Assembly (NCBI RefSeq): GCF_021044625.1
Contig: NZ_CP087999.1
Coordinates: 3,927,001-3,991,000, forward strand
DNA from: Geomonas sp. RF6
Lineage (GTDB): Bacteria; Desulfobacterota; Desulfuromonadia; Geobacterales; Geobacteraceae
Direction: 5' to 3'
Length of the DNA stretch: 64,000 nucleotides
Part shown: piece by piece, positions 33,630 through 42,100 of the stretch
How the letters are laid out: each line of letters begins with the position of its first letter
Position numbering within the stretch: position 1 is the stretch's first letter
Position numbers and translations under genes: made by a program
Notes under the pieces: generated by a model
What the model saw: the letters and a program-made list of their open reading frames with translations, nothing else
Databases searched by the model: none
What the model was told of the DNA's origin: nothing

Positions 33630-34864
33630 GGGTGCTGCGGAGCTACCGCCTCTCGCTCGTCATGATCGCCTCCATCATTGCAGGCGCCGCGGCGGGGCAG
33701 CTTGCGCCCGGCTTTGCCGCCGCCATAAAGCCGGTCGGCGATCTCTTTCTCAACCTCATCTTCATGATTATCGTCCCGCTCGTCTTCTTCTCCGTATCCT
33801 CCAGCATCGCCAATTCCCCCGGCTCGACCGTCTCGCGCATATCCCTTTGCATGCTTGGCGTTTTCCTCCTCACCAGCGTCATCGCCGCCGTCACCTCTCT
33901 TCTCTTTCTCCTCGTGGTTACGCCGTCACCCGGCGTGGGAATCGTCCTCAAGCTCGCGGCGCCCCTGGAGCCTCCCCACCCTCTGGCGCAGTTGGTAAAG
34001 ACGGTGACGGTGCCGACCTTCGCCGAGCTTCTCTCCCACAGGGCGATGCTGCCGCTCCTGATCTTCTCCTCTGCCGTCGGCGTGGCGACGCGCCGCCTCG
34101 GCTCGGAGGGTGAGCCGCTGGCCCGCATCCTCGCAAGCGGCTCGCGGGTAGCGCTGAAGCTCGTCGACTACGTCATGCTGACCGCTCCCGCCGGCCTCTT
34201 CGCCTACTTCGCTGCGACCGTGGCGGAAACGGGAGCCCAGCTCGCCGGGGCATACCTGGCTCTTTTCACCGCCTACTATCTCTTCGGGACCTTCTATTTT
34301 CTCGCCGGTTTCTCTGCCTATGTCTGGTGCGCCGGTGGCGGCGTCGCAGTGAGGCGGTTCTGGTCGCAGATGCTCACCCCCTCCCTCACTGCGCTTGGTA
34401 CGTGCTCCAGCATGGCTACCATTCCGGCCAACCTGGAGGCAGCTCCGGCGATGGGAGCGCCGCGCGAGGTGAGCGACCTGGTGATCCCGGTCGGTGCCGT
34501 CATTCACAAGGACGGCTCCGTTATCGGCGGAGTGGTGAAGGTCCTTTTCGCACTGAGCCTCTTTCATCTGGAACTCACCCCCCAGCGCCTCGTCATGACG
34601 ATAGCCGTAGCAGTAGTCGTCGGGGTCGTGATAGGAGCCATTCCGAGCGGCGGGATGATCGGAGAACTCTTCATCCTGAGCGTCTTCGGATTCGGCCAGG
34701 AGGCCCTCCCCCTTCTGGTGGCGATCAGCGTCCTCATCGACCCGCTGGCGACGCTGATAAACGCCACTGGCGACGACGTGGCGGCTGTCATGGTGACGCG
34801 GCTGGTGAAAGGCTCTTCTGGGATTCCGGAGAAAACCCCGATGTCTGAGCTAAGAAAGGAGTAA
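33626..34864 (+). CDS. Dicarboxylate/amino acid:cation symporter
   Basis: This is a 412-residue membrane protein of the DAACS family. Features are LFLNLIFMIIVPLVFFSVSSSIA, VTVPTFAELLSHRAMLPLLIFSSAVG, TPSLTALGTCSSMATIPANLEAA (the HP1-like serine-rich loop), VIPVGAVIHKDGSVIGGVVKVLFA and DPLATLINATGDDVAAVMVTRLVKG. It should import C4-dicarboxylates or acidic amino acids with Na+ or H+. It overlaps the L,D-transpeptidase stop by 4 nt. Confidence 0.9.
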   Translation: MRVLRSYRLSLVMIASIIAGAAAGQLAPGFAAAIKPVGDLFLNLIFMIIVPLVFFSVSSSIANSPGSTVSRISLCMLGVFLLTSVIAAVTSLLFLLVVTPSPGVGIVLKLAAPLEPPHPLAQLVKTVTVPTFAELLSHRAMLPLLIFSSAVGVATRRLGSEGEPLARILASGSRVALKLVDYVMLTAPAGLFAYFAATVAETGAQLAGAYLALFTAYYLFGTFYFLAGFSAYVWCAGGGVAVRRFWSQMLTPSLTALGTCSSMATIPANLEAAPAMGAPREVSDLVIPVGAVIHKDGSVIGGVVKVLFALSLFHLELTPQRLVMTIAVAVVVGVVIGAIPSGGMIGELFILSVFGFGQEALPLLVAISVLIDPLATLINATGDDVAAVMVTRLVKGSSGIPEKTPMSELRKE

Positions 34865-35021
34865 GCGAGGTCTGGTGCGGCGCATGGTTGAGTTCACCGG
34901 CGGCTGGGCGCCGCTACGGGGCAGCGGCACGCCGTAGCACTGTTGCACAAAGAACGGCAAAGTGTGACAATCGACCTGAACAAAGGGGCGTCTGCCCGTA
35001 CGGCGCCCCAGGAGAGCCTTC

Positions 35022-37319
35022 ATGAAGCTGTGTTCCGCTCCCAGGATGCAGCCAAAGATACTTCTCGCACTGTCATTCCTTTCCTGCAGCGCCGTCGTTG
35101 CTCTCTGCTTCTATCTCGTCTCCTTCGGAAGCTCCTCCCTCTTTCCGGAAATCGAAAATTCCGCCCGCTGGCTTCGCGGCCTTTGTCTCGCTGGTGCCGC
35201 CATCTTTCTCCTTTGCGGTATGGTGCTTCTCTATCTCCGCTGCCTCCTGGCGAACCGGGCGCAGGTCGTGGCGACGCTCGCCGAGCGCTGCGCCCTCCTG
35301 GAACTGCAGCAGCAAAATGCTCCCGACGACATCATGGTGGTGGACGGCGCCAATACGGTGGTCTTTCACAACCGCCGCCATCCCGACCTCTGGGGCGATA
35401 CCCCCACCGCCTCGGAGCCGCTCCCCTTCCTGCAGGCCGTCGAGCCTCTCCTTCAGAAGGTCTCCGATCCGGAGGAGTTGCTGGTGCAGCTTCGCTCGCT
35501 GGCGGGGAGGCCACAGGCGGAATCCCACGATGAAATTCATCTTCTGGACGGGCGGGTCTTCTACCGCTACACCGCCCCCCTGCGCGCCGCCGACGGCACT
35601 CTTTACGGCAGAATCTGGTGCCTGCGCGACAGCACCGCAGATGCGCAGGCGATCGCTTCACTACGTGAGAGCGAGAATACCTACCGGGGGGTTCTGGAAA
35701 GCTCCGCGGACGGCGTGGTGGTCGTCGACGAGAGTCACAGGATCATCCTCGTCAACGAGCAGTTCGAGCTCATGTTCGGCTACCCGCGCGCGGAGGTACT
35801 CGGAAAGGACGTCGACATGCTTGTGCCGAAGAGCTTTACCAGACACAAAGGGCATGTCTCCGACTTCTTCAGTGCCCCCCGCAGGCGGATGATGGGGCAC
35901 GGGCTGAAGCTGGTGGCGCTTCGCAGAGACGGCTCGGAGTTTCCGGTGGAGATAGGGTTGAGCCCCATACGCACCGGGGAGGGGCTTATCGTTTCAGCCG
36001 CCATACGCGACATCACGCAACATGAGCTTTCCGACAGGAAAATCGCCGCCGCCGCAGCGTATGCACGGACCCTCTTCGAGTCGAGCCCGGACCCGCTCCT
36101 GACCATGAGCCCGCAGGGGGAGATAAGTGACGTGAATGAGGCGATGATGGCACTGACCGGGCGGAGCAGGGAGGCCCTCGTGGGGAGCTTCTTTGCCGAG
36201 CACTTCACCGATCCGGAGAAGGCGCGGGAAGTGCGCGCGAAGGTTTTCGCGGAAGGGTCGCTGCGCGATTATCCGCTGACGCTGCGCTCTCTCTCCGGGC
36301 AGCTCTCCGAGGTCCTGTACAACGCGGTGGTGTACCGCGACGAGGCGGGTGAGGTCGCCGGGGCCTTTGCCGCGGCACGCGACATGACGCAGCGGCAGGC
36401 GATAGAGGCGGAGCTGCGGGAACTGAACCGGGTACTGGAGGAGCGCGTGGCGCAGCGCAGCGAGGAGCTTCTTTCCCGGGCGCTGGAGGTCGTCGAGGGG
36501 GCCGGGGCGGTGGCGGCGACCTCGCGCAGCCTGCGTGAGATGACGAACCTGGCGGTGCGCGGCGCAATCGACACCTCCGCCGCGCTCAGCCACACCACCG
36601 CCGCCCTGGAGCAGGTGAGGCAGACCGCGCTCGAATCGAACAAGAAGTCGCGGCACGTCTCCCTCGCGGCGCAGCGCAGCGCAGACGTCGCCCAGGGGGG
36701 GCGCACCGCGGTACAGGGGGCGGTCGCGGGGATGATCCGTATCCAGTCGCAGGTAACCGGCTCGGTGGAAAGTATCGTCCGCCTCAGCGAGCAGAGCCGT
36801 ACCATCGGCGAGATCATCGCCACCGTGAACGACCTGGCGGAGCAGTCGAATCTACTGGCGGTGAATGCGGCGATAGAGGCGTCGAAGGCAGGGGAGCAGG
36901 GGAAGGGATTCGCCGTCGTGGCGCGCGAGGTGAAGAACCTCTCGGAGCAGTCGCAGGCCGCGACGGCCCAGGTGCGCTCCATTCTGGACGACATCCGCCG
37001 CGCGACAGACGGGGCAGTCCTCGTCTCCCAGCACGGAAAGGACTCTGCCGCCGCGGGGGTGGAGCAGGCGAAGAAGGTCGGGGAGGCGATCAGGCAGATG
37101 GAGGAGAGTGTCGATCTCTCCGCCCAGGCAGCGCTGCAGATAGCTGCCTCCTGCCAGCAGCAGCTCGTAGGTCTTGACCAGGTTGCGCGGGCGATGGAAA
37201 GCATTCGCGAGGCGAGCGAGCAGAACGTCGAGGGGATAAAGAGGCTCGAGAAGACTCTGAAACGACTGGAAGAGCTCGGGGAGACGCTCGATCTCCTCTC
37301 GCGCGCACTGCAATGGTAG
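35022..37319 (+). CDS. PAS-containing methyl-accepting chemotaxis protein
   Basis: This is a 765-residue receptor. Two N-terminal transmembrane helices (ILLALSFLSCSAVVALCFYLV; CLAGAAIFLLCGMVLLYLR) lie close together, so there is almost no periplasmic sensor. Three PAS-like domains follow (about residues 90-205, 210-325 with FELMFGYPRAEVLGKDVD, and 345-455 with MMALTGRSREALVG). The signalling hairpin has VNDLAEQSNLLAVNAAIEASKAGEQGKGFAVVAREVKNLSEQS (in continuous order). No HAMP domain is visible. It should sense an internal or membrane signal. AGGAGAGCC precedes the start. Confidence 0.9.
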   Translation: MKLCSAPRMQPKILLALSFLSCSAVVALCFYLVSFGSSSLFPEIENSARWLRGLCLAGAAIFLLCGMVLLYLRCLLANRAQVVATLAERCALLELQQQNAPDDIMVVDGANTVVFHNRRHPDLWGDTPTASEPLPFLQAVEPLLQKVSDPEELLVQLRSLAGRPQAESHDEIHLLDGRVFYRYTAPLRAADGTLYGRIWCLRDSTADAQAIASLRESENTYRGVLESSADGVVVVDESHRIILVNEQFELMFGYPRAEVLGKDVDMLVPKSFTRHKGHVSDFFSAPRRRMMGHGLKLVALRRDGSEFPVEIGLSPIRTGEGLIVSAAIRDITQHELSDRKIAAAAAYARTLFESSPDPLLTMSPQGEISDVNEAMMALTGRSREALVGSFFAEHFTDPEKAREVRAKVFAEGSLRDYPLTLRSLSGQLSEVLYNAVVYRDEAGEVAGAFAAARDMTQRQAIEAELRELNRVLEERVAQRSEELLSRALEVVEGAGAVAATSRSLREMTNLAVRGAIDTSAALSHTTAALEQVRQTALESNKKSRHVSLAAQRSADVAQGGRTAVQGAVAGMIRIQSQVTGSVESIVRLSEQSRTIGEIIATVNDLAEQSNLLAVNAAIEASKAGEQGKGFAVVAREVKNLSEQSQAATAQVRSILDDIRRATDGAVLVSQHGKDSAAAGVEQAKKVGEAIRQMEESVDLSAQAALQIAASCQQQLVGLDQVARAMESIREASEQNVEGIKRLEKTLKRLEELGETLDLLSRALQW

Positions 37320-37321
37320 TG

Positions 37322-38845
37322 CTACCCCTCGTCGGAGCCGGGAAGGTCCCTTCCCTTCGTCTCTCCCCGCGGAGGGGGCGGGTGCGCAGGCTCCTTCTGC
37401 GCGCGAAGCGAGTTCTCCAGCCGCTTCAGTGCCGGGGCCACCTTTGACCCGAGGTGGATCTGCGGGTTTGACGGGGTCTCTCCCTGCTCTGTTTCCCACT
37501 TCCTGATCGTCGTCCGCGCCTCCTCGAACGCCGCCGGGAAGGACCAGGTCCTGCGCAGCGCCTCGTTCAGCAGCGCCTCCCCAAACCAGGTAAATTTCTC
37601 CCCGAAGCCGCACCCGAACGACTCGTGGGTGGCATCCGCCGCGGTCATGATGAGGGTGTCGGCATCTTTCAGAGGATCGACGAAACCGCCGGAGTAGCAG
37701 GCGGAGACGACGATCACCTTCCAGCGTATCCCCGACTTTTTCAGCATGCGCCGCAGCATCTCCGGAGTCACCCCGTCGAGCTCCAGCGGCGGATTGTCCA
37801 CGGCGAGGACGTGTTCGGGGGAGCCGTGCGAGGTGAGGAAGAGGAAGAGGACATCGCTGTCGCGGTTCATCGCCTGCCCCACCGCGACGAGGGTCCGCTC
37901 CAGGTTTCCGGGGGTGGCGAAGGGGAGGGTGGTCGCGGTCCTCGGGTTGTTGGCGAGAAGGACCGAGCGGCCGGCGGTGCCGAAGCGGGTGGCGAAGAGC
38001 TGCTCTACGGCGCCCGCTTCCTTGATGAAGACGTCCTGCGTGGCGTCCCCTGCAAATCCCACGAAGTAGAGGTGAGGGGTCCCTTTCCCCCCCGGGAGGA
38101 GGGCGGCAAGCTCCTCGCCGAGGAGGCGGGACTGCGCGGAGAGAACCTCTTCGGTGAGGTGCATCTCGCCGCTTTCGCTCCCCGTGGAGGGTGCGACCCA
38201 AAGGTCCCCGCGGGGGAAGGCCCAGAGTGGAAGGACGATGAGCACGAGGAAAAGGGCGGCGCTCGCCATGCGCCGCGGCAGCGGAGCCTCGCGCAGGCGC
38301 AGCAGGAAGAGGAGGGCCGCCGCGCTCCACCACCAGAAGAAGCGGTAGTAGTTCGGCGCCTCCAGGTACTCCTGCAGCCAGCGCAGGACAGGGAGCCTCA
38401 CGAGCCCCTCCAGGGCGCAGTGGTACAGCTCCACCGGTATGCTCAGCGATATGAAGGCGACCGGGAGGGCGACGAGAAGCTCGGGGCGCTGCAGGAGTCT
38501 CGCCGTCAGCAAGCCGTAAAGGAGCATGAGCGGGAGGTGAAAGAAAAAAGAGGGAAAGGAGGACCAGGCGGGGGTGCCATCCGGGCCTGACAGGAGTACC
38601 GAGACGAGGATGTTCGTGAGGACGTCGGCCAGGACGAGAAGCGCCAGGGCGGACGGGGATACCGCCAGATCTGCCACTCCTGTCCGCAGAAAAAGGGAAA
38701 TCCTCCCCCCCGTCAGGAGGTTGCGTAGAAGCCCCCGGATCGCGCTTCCTTTTCCCGTAGCGGCAGCGGCGCCGGAGGCGGTCTCGCAGGGGGCACCACC
38801 TTCCTCTTCCTTGTCGATCCCGCTGCCGGCGCTCTCCGTCGTCAC
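37322..38845 (-). CDS. Membrane-anchored C13-family (caspase-fold) peptidase
   Basis: This is a 507-residue protein with a GTG start after AAAGGGGAC. About five hydrophobic helices occupy residues 50-220. The C-terminal soluble domain matches legumain-like peptidases: YFVGFAGDATQDVFIKE, VLFLFLTSHGSP with catalytic His near 339, and VIVVSACYSGGF with Cys near 380, then TLIMTAADATHESFGC. Bacterial C13 proteins of this type are poorly studied. It ends 2 bp from the convergent chemoreceptor gene. Confidence 0.85.
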   Translation of the reverse strand: MTTESAGSGIDKEEEGGAPCETASGAAAATGKGSAIRGLLRNLLTGGRISLFLRTGVADLAVSPSALALLVLADVLTNILVSVLLSGPDGTPAWSSFPSFFFHLPLMLLYGLLTARLLQRPELLVALPVAFISLSIPVELYHCALEGLVRLPVLRWLQEYLEAPNYYRFFWWWSAAALLFLLRLREAPLPRRMASAALFLVLIVLPLWAFPRGDLWVAPSTGSESGEMHLTEEVLSAQSRLLGEELAALLPGGKGTPHLYFVGFAGDATQDVFIKEAGAVEQLFATRFGTAGRSVLLANNPRTATTLPFATPGNLERTLVAVGQAMNRDSDVLFLFLTSHGSPEHVLAVDNPPLELDGVTPEMLRRMLKKSGIRWKVIVVSACYSGGFVDPLKDADTLIMTAADATHESFGCGFGEKFTWFGEALLNEALRRTWSFPAAFEEARTTIRKWETEQGETPSNPQIHLGSKVAPALKRLENSLRAQKEPAHPPPPRGETKGRDLPGSDEG

Positions 38846-39136
38846 TTGGCGTCCCCTTTCAGATTTATCGCCAAAATATAGCACGCCTCACCCCGTTTGG
38901 GGAGCGGCTCCACACGCTTTGCGACGTTGTAGATCCTCTCTCTCCATCGCAGGCGGGCGCGGGGGGTGGTCGTCATCTTGAGTGAAAGAGAGGGGGGCGG
39001 GGTCCTTTTTTTTCTCTCTCCGATGGATATACTTCAAAAGTTATAATTTGAATCACTGCAATTTCTTTTTCTCTACTGCTCCCTGCAAAAGGTGGCAGGA
39101 GGGCGAAAAAAACACCTTTTGCGAGGTCATCAGGCC

Positions 39137-42100
39137 ATGACCAGGGAGCCGTCTCCACGCCGCGTCGCACTGATCCCCTTTTTCTGTCTCCTTCTTCTTT
39201 GTCTGCTGAAGCCGCTCGTGGCGCGCGCCGGCACGGTCAACATCGTATTTCCCGCCAAAGATACCTGCGGAGAAGAGTTCACAGCCACTCCCCCAGGGGA
39301 ATGGGGGTCAGGGAATCCGGACTATTACTCTCCCGGTGACGTCGTCTTCACCTTCTCATCGTCAAACTGCGTCATCGACGACATCCTCGTCGACTCCAGA
39401 AGCGTCGGAAGCGCGAGCAGACAGACGGTTACCGTGGGGGAGGCTTCGCTCATCATCACCGTCAAGATGAGCCGTGCCGCCTACACCATCACCACCACCC
39501 ACAACGATTACGGGACGGTGACGCCGTCGTGCGACGGCCCCGTGCCGCCGGGGGGAAGCTGCGTCCTGAGGCTCGAGCCGAATCCGGGGTACACCGTCGG
39601 CCCCCCAACCATTTCCCCCGCCGGGAGGGCACAGGGGGTGCTGACCAGATCGGGGACGTACTTCCTGTACACCCTCAGTAACGTGTCCGGTGACGTGAAC
39701 GTCGTGATCCCCTTCGTCACCGCCTACTACATCACGGTCTCTGCCTCCGATGCGACCATAAAGGACGGCGACGGTGCGACCGTCTCGCCGGGGAGCGCCG
39801 TCGTGGTCGCGGAGGGGGACACCCCTACCTTCACCGTGACGCCGAGTGCGGGGTTTACCTGCGTCCAGGTGACCACCCCGACGGGGGAAATTCCGTGCGA
39901 TCCCAGCCACAAGTACACCTTGAAACCGGTGACCCAGAACGGCGAGCTGAAGGTCGTCACCGCCAGGGGGTACACCATAATCGCCAGTGCCGGCGCGAAC
40001 GGCACGATCTCGCCGAAGGACGCCGTCCCCGTCGCCGCAGGGAGCTCGAGGACGTTCACCTTCACCCCGGCATCCGGTTTCACCGTCGACACGGTCACCG
40101 TCGACAGCATCTCGCAGTCCACCGGTACCACCTACACCTTCCCAAACGTGCAGGGAAACCATTCCATCGACGTTACCTTCAGGCCCGCAGGGGCGAGGAT
40201 GAAGAACTACTGCAACGCCCCCCCCTTCGTCGCCTCCGGCGTGAAGTCGAACCTCCTCCTTCTCATTGACAACTCCGCGAGCATGTACGATCTCGCCTAC
40301 ACCGGCGCGAACTACTGCGTGGATGACAGCTACAGCAACACCTCGTCGTATGCCGGGTACTTCGACGAGGGGGGGGTGTATGCCTACGACGACGCCTCGC
40401 AGAGTTTCGTCGCGGGGGCGACCCTCCCCTCCTCCTGCAACGGCATATCCACGACCTATCTCTGCCTGCAGATGAACGGATCGCGGTCTCCCCGCACGGT
40501 GGCAAGGTTCGTTGCGAGCGGAAAGTTCCTGAACTGGCTCACCTCGTCTAAGCTCGATGTGGAAAAAAGGGTGCTCACCGGCGGAAAGTTCGTGGCGCAG
40601 GGGAGCGCCACCAGCGGGAAGCTCGTCGGGGAATCGCGCGGCTGCCAGGGAAAGCGCTACGTAAAGCTCCTCCCGAGGAGGTCGGACCGGAGCTACCCCC
40701 CCATCACCTTCGCGGTGCGGGGCCCGCTCAACGGGGAGGCGGACTTCCCGTACGACGCGAGCCGCGGGGGGGCGACGCGGATAGAGGTCTATGACAAGGC
40801 GTACCAGAGCGACGCCTGCCAGGAGGTGATCGACAGCTGGCTCACCGTGAAGGGGGGGAGCGACAACGGCAAGGAAGGAGACAATGATGTCCTGCGCGAG
40901 GTAAAGGAGCAGATCTTCAACTGTCTCGACCACCCCGTCCAGAGCTCGGGGCAGCCGACCAAGAGCAGGGTCTACAGCCTCGTCATGAACGACTGCTTCT
41001 ATTATCTGAAGACGGACGTTGTTCCCGAGGACACGGAGCTGGCCAGGGGGTGCGCCGCCAGGTTCTCCACCACTGGCGGGGCGGGGACGGCCACGGAGCT
41101 GAACGATACGGTGTGCGCCAACAACGTATCCCATGCCCTCCACACGATCCTCGGCGGCACCGCCTCGGCAACCGGCTCGACCACCGGTTTTCTGGGGAAC
41201 TGCAGCGCCTCGGGGAATACGAGGCCTGAGTGCGCCGGCGACCAGGTGAAGGACTACTGCCTGGAGATAAAGCAGCCGACGATCACCGACCCGGCCGCGA
41301 CCTCCAGCGCCAGCGAGGGGGAGACTGCCAGCATACGGAGCTTTGTGCTGGAGGCCGGCACCGCGGGGCTCGGAAGCGCCGCAGGGACCTTCTTCGCACA
41401 GATTTCGCTCCCCTTTCCCCCGAGGGGACAGATCCAGGCTTTCAGCAGCGAGATGAACATCGGCGCCATGGTCTTCCACAACGGCGCCGGTTCCGAGTGC
41501 GGGAAGGGGAGCGAAATCATCCCCTGCATCGCACACTGCTCCATCAAGCACAAAGAATGCTACCAGAATACGGACTGCGAAGACGGGGAGAGCTGCATAC
41601 CGGAGGTGCCCACTGACGGCGGCAAGGTCATCGCCCACCTAAACTACACCCCGGTGGGGGACCATTCAGGAGCGGGGCTTATCGCAGCCATAGACAACAT
41701 CGGCTCCAGCAGCGGGGCGAGCGCGAACGTCTGGACCCCCTTTGCGGAGGCATTCTACAACGCCATCGGCTACTTCGCGGGGCGCACCGATCTGCGTCTG
41801 CAGGCGGGGGACTTCGACGAGAAGATGCCCCCCACCCAGTACAGCTGCCAGATGAACAACGTCCTCATCCTCAGCGACGGGATGTCGACTGCCGACAACA
41901 ACAGCAGGGTAAGCCAGCTCGTCGAGACGTACCGCACTTCCAGCGTCCAGGCGATTGCCAAGCTGTACAACCCCGCGGAGGAGGGGGGGACCGGAAGGGA
42001 CTCCGTCAATAACTGCCCCGCGTTCCAGGGGAGCAGGAACCTCGACGACCTCGTCTGGATCGCCTCGCACAGAGACATCAAGGACCTCACCACCTCAAGC

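Noticed and set aside
39362-41638. 758-codon minus-strand frame inside the PilY1-like gene
   Set aside because: No ribosome site or recognisable motif, and the plus strand has a coherent multi-domain protein.
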